DNA of 64,000 nucleotides, taken from the NCBI RefSeq assembly GCF_030418305.1, contig NZ_JAUHPX010000001.1, positions 186,001 through 250,000 on the forward strand. Reading direction: 5' to 3'. The stretch comes from Demequina lignilytica. GTDB taxonomy: Bacteria; Actinomycetota; Actinomycetes; Actinomycetales; Demequinaceae. This document shows, one piece after another, positions 54,094-63,349 of this stretch (position 1 is the stretch's first letter; each line of letters starts with the position of its first letter). The position numbers were made by a program, and so were the translations under genes. Below the pieces are notes generated by a model. The model had not been told where the DNA came from. It did not search any database and saw only the letters and a program-made list of their open reading frames with translations.

Positions 54094-54597
54094 ATGACCG
54101 AGCAGACCCGGACCGCCGAGGCCGACGTCGACATCGCCCCGGGCGCGAGCGCCGGCCACGACGCCACGCCCAAGCACCCCAAGGCCTTCTACACCGCGGA
54201 GGCGACCGCCACCGGAGACGGGCGCAACGGCAGGGTCGCCACCAGCGACGGCCTGCTCGACCTCGACCTCGTGATCCCCAACCCGATCACGAAGCCCAAG
54301 AAGACCAACCCCGAGCAGCTCTTCGCGTCCGGCTTCGCCGCGTGCTACAACTCCGCCTTCCAGGGCGCGGCCAAGCTGATGAAGGTGCGCCTCGCGGAGT
54401 CGACCGTGACGGCGCGCGTCGGCATCGGCCCGGTCGCCCTCAACCGCTTCGGCCTCGGGGTCCGCCTCCATGTCACCGCCACGGGCATCGACCAGGAGAC
54501 GGCCGAGCGGGTCGCCGAGAGGGCCGAGCAGATGTGCCCCTACTCGAACGCGACCCGCGGGAACATCCCCGTCGAGATCCAGGTCACAGCCAAGTAA
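54094..54597 (+). CDS. ohr: Organic hydroperoxide resistance protein (Ohr/OsmC family)
   Basis: Thiol peroxidase reducing fatty-acid and other organic hydroperoxides in the cytoplasm. 167 residues from ATG 54094 with GAGGGAG ahead; the frame is open upstream through tetR, without meaning. The active-site Cys84 is in FASGFAACYNSAF and the resolving Cys148 in EQMCPYSNATRGN, both typical of Ohr rather than OsmC. N-terminal 25 residues are an extra Ala/Asp-rich tail. Confidence 0.94.
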   Translation: MTEQTRTAEADVDIAPGASAGHDATPKHPKAFYTAEATATGDGRNGRVATSDGLLDLDLVIPNPITKPKKTNPEQLFASGFAACYNSAFQGAAKLMKVRLAESTVTARVGIGPVALNRFGLGVRLHVTATGIDQETAERVAERAEQMCPYSNATRGNIPVEIQVTAK

Positions 54598-54672
54598 GGC
54601 GCAGGCAAAAGGAATGCCAGAGCCTTCGGGTGCGTCTGCCATGATGGACACACCCGAGGGAGGCCTTCATCC

Positions 54673-57186
54673 ATGCCTGAGACCGCTCATGAACGTGCGC
54701 ATCGCACCGGGCACCGCACCGGCGCACCGGTGCCGACAGCGACCTATCGCCTGCAGCTGAGCGCGGACTTCACCTTCGCCGACGCAGCGGCGCGGCTCGA
54801 CTACTTCGAGGCGCTCGGCGTGAGCCACCTCTACCTCTCCCCCGTGCTGACGGCCGCCCCCGGCTCCACGCACTACTACGACGTGGTCGACCACTCCCGG
54901 ATCGACGATGCGCTGGGCGGGCTGGACGGTCTGCGCGACCTGTCGTGGCGGGCAGGCGAGCGCGGCATCGGCCTCGTGGCGGACGTGGTGCCCAACCACA
55001 TGGCGGTCCCCACCCCCGCGTATCACAACCGCGCGCTGTGGTCCGTGCTCGAGCACGGCACCGACTCCGACTACGCGCACTGGTTCGACGTCGACTGGAC
55101 GTCCGGCGAGCCGGTGCTCATGCCCGTGCTCGGCCAGCGCATCGGCACGGTGCTCTCGAACGGCGAGCTCACGGTCGACCGCATGGTCGTGCCGGGACAC
55201 GAGGACCGGGGCGAGGTGCCGGTGCTGCGGTACTACGAGCACGTCTTCCCCGTGCGCGAGGGCACCGAGAACCTGCCCCTCGCCTCCCTGGTCGAGGAGC
55301 AGCACTACCGGCTCGCCTACTGGCGGGTCGCCAACGAGGAGCTGAACTACCGACGCTTCTTCGACGTCGGCTCCCTGGTGGCCGTGCGCGTCGAGGACCC
55401 CGACGTCTTCGACGCGACGCACCGGCTGATCGTCGACCTCATCAAGGACGGCACCATCCACGGGCTGCGGATCGACCACCCGGACGGCCTCGCCGATCCC
55501 GAGGGCTACATCGCGCGACTGGCGGACGCCACCGACGGCGCCTGGATCGTGGTCGAGAAGATCCTCGAGGACGAGGAGCGGCTGCCCACCACGTGGAAGG
55601 CGTCCGGCACCACCGGCTACGACGCCTCGTGGCGCGTCGGAGCGCTGCTCCGCGATCCCTCGGGCTCGTCGCCGCTCGCGGGCACCCTGCATCGGGTGGC
55701 CGGCGACGCCATGGGCGAGCTCCCCGGGATGATCGACGCCGCCAAGCGCGAGATCGTCAAGGACTCGCTGTCGAGCGAGGTCCACCGCCTCGCGACCATC
55801 GCGCACCACGTCTGCACCACCGACGTCCGCCTGCGCGATCACACCTGGCGGGCGCTGTACGACTGCCTCCGCACGCTGCTGGTGACCTTCGACCGCTACC
55901 GCGCGTACGTGGTCGCGGGCGAGCCGCCGAAGCCGACCTCCCTCGAGGTCATCGACCACGCCGCGGAGCGCGCGCGCACCATGCTCGACCCCGAGCGGCA
56001 CGAGACGCTCGACGTGGTGGTCGACCTGCTCAAGGGCGCCGAGGTCGGCTCCGCCGGGCGGACCAACGACGCCCGACGCAGCGAGCTCATCACCCGGTTC
56101 CAGCAGGCCTGCGGCGCCGTGATGGCGAAGGGCGTCGAGGACACCGCCTACTACCGCTGGACCCACCTTCTCCCGCTGTGCGAGGTGGGCTCGCCCGCGG
56201 GCCGCTTCGCGATGCCTCCCGCCGCGTTCCATGCCTGGGCGCACGAGCAGCAGCAGACCTACCCTCACGCGATGACCTGCCTGTCCACCCACGACACCAA
56301 GCGCTCCGAGGATGTGCGCGCCCGGCTCGGGGTGCTGTCCGAGGCAGCCGACGACTGGGACGCGCTCGTCGCGCGGCTCCAGTCCGCGACCGCCGAGATG
56401 CGTCCCGTCGAGCTCGACGGCCGCATGGAGAACCTCTGGTGGCAGACCCTGGTGGGCACCGCCGACGAGCACGGGCTCATGGAGTGGGAGCGCCTCGAGG
56501 GCTACCTCACCAAGGCGATGCGCGAGGCCAAGACCCACACCACCTGGACCTCCGTGAACGAGCAGTACGAGCTTCAGGTGCTGTGGTTCGCCCAGGCGAC
56601 CCACGCCGACCCCGCCGTCCGCGAGGAGGTCCTCGCCTGGAACCGCGCGACCGCCGAGGGCGTGCGCAGCGCCGTGCTCTCCCAGAAGCTCATCCAGCTC
56701 ACCATCCCCGGCATCCCCGACGTGTACCAGGGAACGGAGCTGCTGGCGCCCAGCCTCGTCGACCCCGACAACCGTCGCGCCGTCGACTTCGACGCGCGTG
56801 CCGAGACCCTCGCGCGCATGGCGGGACGGGCCAAGCCGCGCACACTCGACGAGGAGAAGATGCGGGTGACCCACGAGGCGCTGAGGCTGCGGCGCCTCCA
56901 CCCCGGCGCCTTCATCGGCCCGTCGGCGGGCTACCACCCGCTCGCCTCGTCGTCCGGGCACGCGGTCGTGTTCGCCCGGACCGACGGCGACGAGCCCATC
57001 GTGGTGACCGTCGCCACCCGTGTCGCGCTCGAGCTCGAGCGCCTCGGCGGATGGGCCGAGCACACGGTCCAGCTGCCCGACGGCGAGTGGCACGACACGA
57101 TCGGTCGTCGCACCTTCGCGGGCGGCCCGGTGCCGATCGCCGACCTCCTCCGGTCGCACCCCGTGGCCCTCCTGGAGCGCGCATGA
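54673..57186 (+). CDS. treY: Maltooligosyl trehalose synthase
   Basis: Converts the reducing end of a maltodextrin to a terminal trehalosyl unit. 837 residues, GH13 family: TYRLQLSADFTFADAA, LGVSHLYLSPVLTAAPGSTHYYD, DVVPNHMA, catalytic Asp in IHGLRIDHPDGLADP, Glu in WIVVEKILEDEE, and Asp in LSTHDTKRSEDVR. GGGAGG lies upstream; the 75-nt gap after ohr contains a CTTCGGGTG/CACCCGAGG hairpin. Its stop overlaps treZ by 4 nt. Confidence 0.96.
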   Translation: MPETAHERAHRTGHRTGAPVPTATYRLQLSADFTFADAAARLDYFEALGVSHLYLSPVLTAAPGSTHYYDVVDHSRIDDALGGLDGLRDLSWRAGERGIGLVADVVPNHMAVPTPAYHNRALWSVLEHGTDSDYAHWFDVDWTSGEPVLMPVLGQRIGTVLSNGELTVDRMVVPGHEDRGEVPVLRYYEHVFPVREGTENLPLASLVEEQHYRLAYWRVANEELNYRRFFDVGSLVAVRVEDPDVFDATHRLIVDLIKDGTIHGLRIDHPDGLADPEGYIARLADATDGAWIVVEKILEDEERLPTTWKASGTTGYDASWRVGALLRDPSGSSPLAGTLHRVAGDAMGELPGMIDAAKREIVKDSLSSEVHRLATIAHHVCTTDVRLRDHTWRALYDCLRTLLVTFDRYRAYVVAGEPPKPTSLEVIDHAAERARTMLDPERHETLDVVVDLLKGAEVGSAGRTNDARRSELITRFQQACGAVMAKGVEDTAYYRWTHLLPLCEVGSPAGRFAMPPAAFHAWAHEQQQTYPHAMTCLSTHDTKRSEDVRARLGVLSEAADDWDALVARLQSATAEMRPVELDGRMENLWWQTLVGTADEHGLMEWERLEGYLTKAMREAKTHTTWTSVNEQYELQVLWFAQATHADPAVREEVLAWNRATAEGVRSAVLSQKLIQLTIPGIPDVYQGTELLAPSLVDPDNRRAVDFDARAETLARMAGRAKPRTLDEEKMRVTHEALRLRRLHPGAFIGPSAGYHPLASSSGHAVVFARTDGDEPIVVTVATRVALELERLGGWAEHTVQLPDGEWHDTIGRRTFAGGPVPIADLLRSHPVALLERA

Positions 57187-58928
57187 CGGCGCCGATCCGG
57201 GTGTGGGCACCGCACGCATCGTCCGTCGAGTGCCGGCTCGGCGCGGGGGACGATGCGACGCTCGCCTCGATGTCCCGCGGCGACGACGGCTGGTGGACGG
57301 GGCCGGCCGTGCCCGCGGGAACCGACTACGCCTTCGTCGTCGACGGAGGCGGCCCCTTCCCCGACCCGCGGTCGCCATGGCAGCCGGCGGGCGTGCACGG
57401 GCCCTCGCGGACCTTCGACGCGCGATCGTACGCGTGGAACGACGCCGGCTGGCGCGGTCGTGAGGCTCTCGGCGCGGTCCAGTACGAGCTTCACATCGGC
57501 ACCTTCACCCCGCGCGGGACCCTCGACGCGATCGACGAGCGCCAGCTGGCGGACCTCGCCCGCCGCGGCGTCGAGATGATCGAGCTGATGCCCGTCGCCG
57601 CCTTCCCCGGCGAGCGCGGCTGGGGCTACGACGGCGTCTCGCTCTACGCGGTGCACGCACCGTACGGGGGACCCGCGGCGCTGCAGCGGCTCGTCGATCG
57701 TGCGCATGCGCACGGGCTCGCCGTCTGCCTCGACGTCGTCTACAACCACCTCGGTCCCGACGGCAACTACCTGGCGCAGTTCGGTCCCTACTTCACGGAC
57801 GCCCACGAGACGCCGTGGGGCTGGGCGGTGAACCTGGATCAGCCCGAGGCCGCGGGCATGCGCGCGTTCATCGTGGACAACGCACTGCGGTGGTTCGAGG
57901 ACTTCCACGTCGACGCGCTGCGTCTCGACGCCGTCCACGCGCTGGTGGACGACTCTGATCGCCACATCCTCGCGGAGCTGTCGGACCGCACCGCGGAGCT
58001 GTCCGCGCGGCTGGGCCGCCCCCTCTCGCTCATCGCGGAGTCCGACCTCAACGACGTGCGCATGGTCACCCCGACCGCCGACGGCGGCCTGGGGATGGAC
58101 GCCCAGTGGGCGGACGACGTCCACCACGCGCTCCACGCCTACCTGACGGGCGAGACCCACGGGTACTACTGCGACTTCGGGTCGATCGAGGCGCTCGACA
58201 AGGTCTACCGCGAGGTGTTCGTCCACGACGGCTCCTACTCGACGTTCCGAGGAGAGGACTGGGGCGCGCCCGTGCCGCCCGACCTCGACCGGCGCCGCTT
58301 CGTGGTCTTCGCCTCCAACCACGACCAGGTCGGCAACCGCGCGATCGGCGACCGTCCGGCGTCCCGGCTCACCGCGGGCGGCCAGGCGGCCTCGCTCGCG
58401 CTCGTGCTGCTGTCGCCCTTCACACCCATGCTCTTCATGGGCGAGGAGCACGGCGAGACCAGGCCGTTCATGTTCTTCACGGACCACGACGAGCCGCTCG
58501 GCTCGGCCGTCTCCGAGGGTCGGATGAGCGAGTTCGCGGGCCACGGCTGGGAGCAGCTCTACGGCGGTCACGTCGACGTCCCCGACCCGCAGGACCGCCG
58601 GACCTTCCTGCGGTCGAAGCTGGGCGCGGGCGTCGCGGCGACCACCGGCACCAACGAGCGCATCGTCGCCTGGCTCGCGGACATCATGGAGGTGCGGACG
58701 CGCACGCTCGACCCCGCCGCCTGGGAGCGCCACCCCGCCGGGGCGTCGGAGCAGCAGCCCCGTCAGCTCACCATGCACGGCCCCGTCGCGGTCCACGCGA
58801 ACCTCTCGGGCTCCCCGATGGCGGTGCCGGCCGGCGAGGTGCTCGCCACCTTCGGCAACGTCGCCTCCGGGCCGGAAGGGATCTCGCTCGCTCCCGACGC
58901 GGTCGCCCTGGTGGCCCGCGCGGGCTGA
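57183..58928 (+). CDS. treZ: Maltooligosyl trehalose trehalohydrolase
   Basis: Releases trehalose from the TreY product. 581 residues: N-terminal CBM48-like beta domain (IRVWAPHASSVECRL), GH13 barrel with VYNHLGPDGNYL, nucleophile Asp in FHVDALRLDAVHAL, Glu in LIAESDLNDVRM, Asp in FASNHDQVGNR, and FMGEEHGETRPF. ATGA overlap with treY. No debranching enzyme treX or glycogen genes are in the window. Role: osmotic and desiccation protection from stored glucan. Confidence 0.96.
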   Translation: MTAPIRVWAPHASSVECRLGAGDDATLASMSRGDDGWWTGPAVPAGTDYAFVVDGGGPFPDPRSPWQPAGVHGPSRTFDARSYAWNDAGWRGREALGAVQYELHIGTFTPRGTLDAIDERQLADLARRGVEMIELMPVAAFPGERGWGYDGVSLYAVHAPYGGPAALQRLVDRAHAHGLAVCLDVVYNHLGPDGNYLAQFGPYFTDAHETPWGWAVNLDQPEAAGMRAFIVDNALRWFEDFHVDALRLDAVHALVDDSDRHILAELSDRTAELSARLGRPLSLIAESDLNDVRMVTPTADGGLGMDAQWADDVHHALHAYLTGETHGYYCDFGSIEALDKVYREVFVHDGSYSTFRGEDWGAPVPPDLDRRRFVVFASNHDQVGNRAIGDRPASRLTAGGQAASLALVLLSPFTPMLFMGEEHGETRPFMFFTDHDEPLGSAVSEGRMSEFAGHGWEQLYGGHVDVPDPQDRRTFLRSKLGAGVAATTGTNERIVAWLADIMEVRTRTLDPAAWERHPAGASEQQPRQLTMHGPVAVHANLSGSPMAVPAGEVLATFGNVASGPEGISLAPDAVALVARAG

Positions 58929-59039
58929 CACGGGACCGGAGGGGCACGATGCGCGCGGCCCCACCGTACCCCTAGGCTCGTCCGTGCGGGCGGGTCGCGC
59001 CCGCGCATGCGCCGCCACGAGGCACCAGGGGGATCCATC

Positions 59040-60416
59040 ATGGCCGGACCGACCAAGGCACAGATCGAGGCTCGCCTGCGCGAGCTCGAGCAGGAGAACG
59101 CGCAGCTGCGCGGAGCGCTCGAGACGGCCGCAGCGCCCTCCCCGGAGCCCGCTCCCGCGGAGCCGGTCCCCTCACCGCCCGCCCCGCGCATGCGCGGTCG
59201 CGCGTTCCTCGGCATCCTCCTGATCGTCCTCGGCACGGTGATCGCACCCCTCGCCATGGTCGCCGGATTCGCCTCCCGCCAGGTCAGCGACACCGACACG
59301 TTCGTCGCGACGCTCGCGCCGCTGTCCGCGGATCCCGCCGTGCAGGCCCTCATCGTGTCCGAGGCGTCCGCGGCGATCGATCAGGCGCTCGACACCGACG
59401 CGCTGGTCGCCGAGCTGCTCGACGGCGTCATCGACGCCGACTCCACGCCGCGGCTCGCCCAGGCCTCCGAGCTGCTCGGTCCCCTGCTCGCCGACCAGGC
59501 CAGGGTCGCGATCCGCAGCGCGCTGACCACCGTGGTCGAGTCCGACGCGTTCTCCACCGTGTGGGAGCAGGCGCTCCGGCTCACGCACGCGCAGCTGGTG
59601 GCCGTCATGGAGGCCGACGCGGACGGCGCCGTCGCGATCGACGACTCGGGCACGGTCGCCATCCAGCTCGCGCCGATCATCGCCGAGCTCAAGCCCGCGC
59701 TGGTCGACGCCGGATTCACGCTCGCGGACTCGATCCCCGAGGTGACCGCGACCATCACGGTCGCCGAGGTCCCGGCGATCGCGAAGGCACGCCTCGGCTA
59801 CTCCGTCCTCACGACGGTCGGCGACGTGCTGCCGTGGATCGCGATCGTGCTCCTGATCGTCGGCGTCGTGGTCCACCCGCGCCGCCCGCGCGCCGTGATC
59901 GTCGCCGGCACGCTCCTGCTCGTGGTCGGCGCCATCATCGGCGGCGCCATCGCGATCGGCGGCTCCGTGGCAGCGGCGCTCATCGCGACCCAGGTGCCCA
60001 CCGCCGCGACCGCGGCGATCTACGGCGCGCTGACCGGGGAGATGGCCGCGGTCATGCTCGCCTGGGTGGTGCTCGGAGTGATCGCCATCGCCGCGGGGCT
60101 GCTCGCCGGGCGCTCGGCCGGGGCCGCCGCGGCGCGACGCTCCGGCGCCGACCTGCTCGAGCGCGGGGCGTCGCGGCTCGATGCGCGGGGGTGGCGCCCG
60201 GAGGGCGTGCCAGCCGTGCTGCGCCGCCACGGCTGGCTGCTGTGGCCCTGGCTGGGGGCGATCCTGGTGCTGCTGCTCGTGACGATGCGGCCCCTGAGCC
60301 CGTGGGACGTGGTGCTGGGCTCGCTGATCCTCGCCGCGGCAGCGGCGCTGTTCGGCGTGCTGCGCGGGGGCACGCCCGAAGCCGCCGAGGACCCGGAGGA
60401 CGTCCCGGCGGTCTAG
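59040..60416 (+). CDS. Integral membrane protein of unknown function
   Basis: 458 residues from ATG 59040 (MAGPTKAQIEARLRELEQEN). A short N-terminal coiled coil and a Pro-rich linker precede a membrane helix at about 55-77, then a helical extracytoplasmic domain (about 80-255), then helices near 262-279, 284-306, 335-356, 399-415 and 424-441. No family recognised. A TAGGCT -10 (58973-58978) and a leader hairpin (58986-59004) lie upstream. Its last 4 nt overlap the small membrane gene on the other strand. Confidence 0.8.
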   Translation: MAGPTKAQIEARLRELEQENAQLRGALETAAAPSPEPAPAEPVPSPPAPRMRGRAFLGILLIVLGTVIAPLAMVAGFASRQVSDTDTFVATLAPLSADPAVQALIVSEASAAIDQALDTDALVAELLDGVIDADSTPRLAQASELLGPLLADQARVAIRSALTTVVESDAFSTVWEQALRLTHAQLVAVMEADADGAVAIDDSGTVAIQLAPIIAELKPALVDAGFTLADSIPEVTATITVAEVPAIAKARLGYSVLTTVGDVLPWIAIVLLIVGVVVHPRRPRAVIVAGTLLLVVGAIIGGAIAIGGSVAAALIATQVPTAATAAIYGALTGEMAAVMLAWVVLGVIAIAAGLLAGRSAGAAAARRSGADLLERGASRLDARGWRPEGVPAVLRRHGWLLWPWLGAILVLLLVTMRPLSPWDVVLGSLILAAAAALFGVLRGGTPEAAEDPEDVPAV

Positions 60417-60601
60417 GCGTTGAGGAGCTCGAACAGGTCGTAGATCAGGAACGCCGGCCAGACGAGCGCCTGGAGCAGCGCCCCGACGTGCTCCCAGAAG
60501 CCCTCGGCCTGCTGCCAGAACCACACCGCCGAGCCGATCATCGCGAGGAAGTATGTGCCTCCCCATCCCGCGTTCGCGCCCGCGTTGCCACCGCTGCTCA
60601 T
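60413..60601 (-). CDS. Small hypothetical membrane protein (62 aa)
   Basis: Gly/Ala/Asn-rich N-terminus, then two hydrophobic segments (YFLAMIGSAVWFWQQAEGFW and ALLQALVWPAFLIYDLFELL). A GAGGGGG ribosome site precedes ATG 60601. The C-terminal pair of segments resembles small actinobacterial membrane proteins annotated only as hypothetical. Function unknown. Confidence 0.7.
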   Translation of the reverse strand: MSSGGNAGANAGWGGTYFLAMIGSAVWFWQQAEGFWEHVGALLQALVWPAFLIYDLFELLNA

Positions 60602-60703
60602 CGCACACCCCCTCGGGACGCGTTCCCGAGCGCCCTTCCTCCTGTCTACCAGGCCGGGCCCGGTCTAGGGTGGTGAGCGAGACCACCGATGAGGGAGGCA
60701 CCC

Positions 60704-61642
60704 ATGGCGCTGCGGATCGCGAGGCACGGCCGCGGGTGGCAGGTCCGCCCGTCGGACATCCTGCGCGTGGGACCCGGATTCGATCTGGGCGGATTCGACA
60801 CCTCGGCAACACCCGGGTTCGACGGGGGCAAGGCGGCCGGTGAGGCGGCGATCGCGACCCTGGGCGGGCGGCTGTCGGAGCTGCAGGAGAAGCTCTACGC
60901 GGAGAGCCGTGCCGGCGGCTCACGCGCCGTCCTGCTGGTGCTCCAGGGCATGGACACGTCGGGCAAGGGCGGTATCTCGCGCCACGTGCTCGGCATGGTC
61001 GACCCGCAGGGCGTCCAGGTGCGGTCGTTCGGCGTCCCCACGCCCGAGGAGCGTCGCCACCACTACCTCTGGCGCATCCGGCGGGCCCTGCCGCGCGCCG
61101 GCCGGATCGGGGTCTTCGACCGCTCGCACTACGAGGACGTGCTGGTGGTGCGCGTCGACGGCCTGGTCGACGGCGACCCCTGGCTCGAGCGGTACCGCGA
61201 GATCGAACGCTTCGAGAGGCAGACCGAGGAGGCGGGCATCACGGTCGTGAAGTGCGCGCTCATGATCTCCCCCGACGAGCAGCTCGCGCGGCTCGCCGAG
61301 CGCCTCGAGCGTCCGGAGAAGTTCTGGAAGTACAACCCCTCCGACATCGACGCGCGAGAGCGGTGGGACGACTACATGCACGCCTACCAGGACGTGTTCG
61401 ACCACACCTCGACGCCGAGCGCCCCATGGCACGTGATCCCCGCCGACCGCAAGTGGTACGCCCGGCTCGCGGTCACCCAGCTGCTGGTCGACACGCTGAC
61501 CGACATGAACCCGTCCTGGCCGCCGCCCGGCTTCGACGTGAGCGCCGAGCGGGCACGCCTGGGCGCGCTGCTGACGGAGCGGGCCGACGCCGACCGTGAG
61601 CCGCCGGCGTCCCGTCGGAAGGGCCGCCGCAAGGGTCGCTAG
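60704..61642 (+). CDS. ppk2: Polyphosphate kinase 2 (PPK2) family nucleotide phosphotransferase
   Basis: Transfers phosphate between polyphosphate and nucleotides. 312 residues from ATG 60704, with GGGAGG ahead; TAGGGT at 60666 is a likely -10. Walker A VLQGMDTSGKGGISRHV, Walker B FDRSHYEDVLVVRV, lid residues EKFWKYNPSDIDARERWDDY and ADRKWYARLAVTQLL. Sequence features suggest the class that phosphorylates nucleoside mono- or diphosphates, but class cannot be fixed by eye. Confidence 0.93.
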   Translation: MALRIARHGRGWQVRPSDILRVGPGFDLGGFDTSATPGFDGGKAAGEAAIATLGGRLSELQEKLYAESRAGGSRAVLLVLQGMDTSGKGGISRHVLGMVDPQGVQVRSFGVPTPEERRHHYLWRIRRALPRAGRIGVFDRSHYEDVLVVRVDGLVDGDPWLERYREIERFERQTEEAGITVVKCALMISPDEQLARLAERLERPEKFWKYNPSDIDARERWDDYMHAYQDVFDHTSTPSAPWHVIPADRKWYARLAVTQLLVDTLTDMNPSWPPPGFDVSAERARLGALLTERADADREPPASRRKGRRKGR

Positions 61643-61645
61643 GGT
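61640..61645 (+). promoter_or_regulatory. Candidate -10 (TAGGGT) for leaderless yigZ mRNA
   Basis: TAGGGT overlaps the ppk2 stop codon and ends 7 bases before GTG 61653, suggesting a leaderless start there. Confidence 0.45.
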
Positions 61646-61652
61646 GTCCCGG

Positions 61653-62300
61653 GTGACCCCCGACCTCCCCGCCACGATCGCCGCTCCCGTCGAGCACGAG
61701 CTGGTGATCAAGAGGTCCGTGTTCCTCACCCATCTCGCGCCCGTCGCGTCCATGGAGGAGGCCGAGGCCGTGATCTCAGGGATCCGCAGGCAGCGGTGGG
61801 ACGCGCGGCATCACTGCACCGCGATGGTGCTGGGCGTCCACGCGGACCGTCAGCGCAGCTCGGACGACGGGGAGCCGTCGGGCACCGCGGGGGTGCCGAT
61901 GCTGGAGGTGCTGCGCCACCGCGACGTGACCGACGTGGTCGCGGTGGTGAGCCGCTGGTTCGGAGGCACGCTCCTGGGCGCCGGCGGCCTGGTGCGCGCG
62001 TACACGGCATCGGTCGCGCAGACGCTGGATGGGGCGACGCTGCTGAGCCGCCGGGTGCTCACCCGCGTCACCGTGGACGTCCCGCACGCCGAGGCCGGCC
62101 GGATCCTGTCCTTCGCCCACGGCTGGGCCCCCGCACACGGAGGCGCGGTGGGCGAGCCGGAGTACGGCGCGGCGGCGCGCATCGTCCTGATGGTGCCGCC
62201 CCGGCATCTCGACGCCTTCGACGCCGACCTCGCCGCGCTCACGGCCGGCGCGGCCCTCGCCGTCCGCGGCGACAGCATCGTCGCCGACGTCCCCGCCTGA
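61653..62300 (+). CDS. YigZ/IMPACT-family protein
   Basis: 215 residues. UPF0029/IMPACT N-terminal domain: VIKRSVFLTHLAPVASMEEAE, DARHHCTAMVLG, SDDGEPSGTAGVPML, VVSRWFGGTLLGAGGLVRAY, then a DUF1949 C-terminal domain. The family is linked to translation control in eukaryotes and is uncharacterised in bacteria. GTG 61653 is favoured by the -10 spacing; GTG 61644 lies inside that hexamer. Faces zapE tail-to-tail. Confidence 0.88.
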   Translation: MTPDLPATIAAPVEHELVIKRSVFLTHLAPVASMEEAEAVISGIRRQRWDARHHCTAMVLGVHADRQRSSDDGEPSGTAGVPMLEVLRHRDVTDVVAVVSRWFGGTLLGAGGLVRAYTASVAQTLDGATLLSRRVLTRVTVDVPHAEAGRILSFAHGWAPAHGGAVGEPEYGAAARIVLMVPPRHLDAFDADLAALTAGAALAVRGDSIVADVPA

Positions 62301-62304
62301 CCGC

Positions 62305-63300
62305 TCAGACGACCCGGTCGCCGAGCGCGGCGTGCGCCATCGACTCGAGCCGCGACAGGGCGCGCAGGTACTTCTTGCGGTAGCCGCCGCGCAGCATCTC
62401 CGGCGGGAAGATCGCCGTGAGCGGCTCCCCCGACGCCGCGATCGCCACGTCGCGGTCGTAGAGGCGGTCGACCAGGGCGACCACCCGCAGCGCCTGGTTC
62501 TGGTCGTCGAGCGGAGCGACGCCGTCGACCGCCAGGGCGGTCACGCCGTCGACGTACGCGCCGTACCGGCTCGGGTGGACCTGAGCGATGTCGGCGACCA
62601 GAGCGGGCCATCCGACGCGCGCGCCGCCCGCGGTGCCGGCGAGCGAGCCGAGAAGCTCCTCCGACGCGGGCGGCGGGAACTCCAGGTCCCCCCGGTGGCG
62701 GTAGTCCGGACCGTCGATCCGGATCACCTCGAACACCCGGGACACGGCCTGGATCTCCCGCTGGAAGTCCTCCGCCGCGAACCGGCCCTCCCCCAGGGCG
62801 TCGGGCAGCGTGTTCGACGTCGCCGCGATGCACGTGCCCGCGTCGGTGAGCTCCCGCATGAGCCTCGCCATGATGAGCGTGTCACCGGGGTCGTCGAGCT
62901 CGAACTCGTCGATCGCGACCACCGCGAAGCGCGACAGGGCGTCGCGCGCGGCCGCGAAGCCGAGCGCCCCGACCAGGTTCGTGTACTCCACGAAGGTGCC
63001 GAACGCCGCGCGTCCCCGGAGCGCGTGCGCGACAGCGGCGAGCAGGTGGGTCTTGCCCACGCCGAAGCCGCCGTCCAGGTAGATCCCGGTGCCGGGTCCC
63101 CTGCGCCCGAGGCGCACGCGCCTGAGATGCGGCGCGGCGAACCGCGCGACCGCGGCGAGCGCCTGTGCTTGACTGGGATGCGCAGGGTCCGGAAGGTACG
63201 TGTCGAGCGTCGCCCCGTCGAAGTGCGGGGGCGGCACCAGGGCGGCCACCAGGTCGGACGGGTCGACGAGCGGCCTCCGGCCCAGCACTGTGACGGTCAC
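62305..63300 (-). CDS. zapE: ZapE/AFG1-like ATPase
   Basis: 331 residues from GTG 63300; the frame is open to 63495 but that part lies opposite the RibD-like gene. AAA+ features: GIYLDGGFGVGKTHLLAAVAH (Walker A), AVVAIDEFELDDPGDT (Walker B), ATSNTLPDALGEGRF (sensor), and the family C-terminus FPPEMLRGGYRKKYLRALSRLE. In proteobacteria it acts at the division ring; in mitochondria the homologue assists protein turnover. Role in actinobacteria unknown. Confidence 0.92.
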   Translation of the reverse strand: MTVTVLGRRPLVDPSDLVAALVPPPHFDGATLDTYLPDPAHPSQAQALAAVARFAAPHLRRVRLGRRGPGTGIYLDGGFGVGKTHLLAAVAHALRGRAAFGTFVEYTNLVGALGFAAARDALSRFAVVAIDEFELDDPGDTLIMARLMRELTDAGTCIAATSNTLPDALGEGRFAAEDFQREIQAVSRVFEVIRIDGPDYRHRGDLEFPPPASEELLGSLAGTAGGARVGWPALVADIAQVHPSRYGAYVDGVTALAVDGVAPLDDQNQALRVVALVDRLYDRDVAIAASGEPLTAIFPPEMLRGGYRKKYLRALSRLESMAHAALGDRVV

Positions 63301-63349
63301 GGCGCCCAGCCTACGGGGCGCCGGAGCGGGCGAGGTCCAAGGAGGGGCC

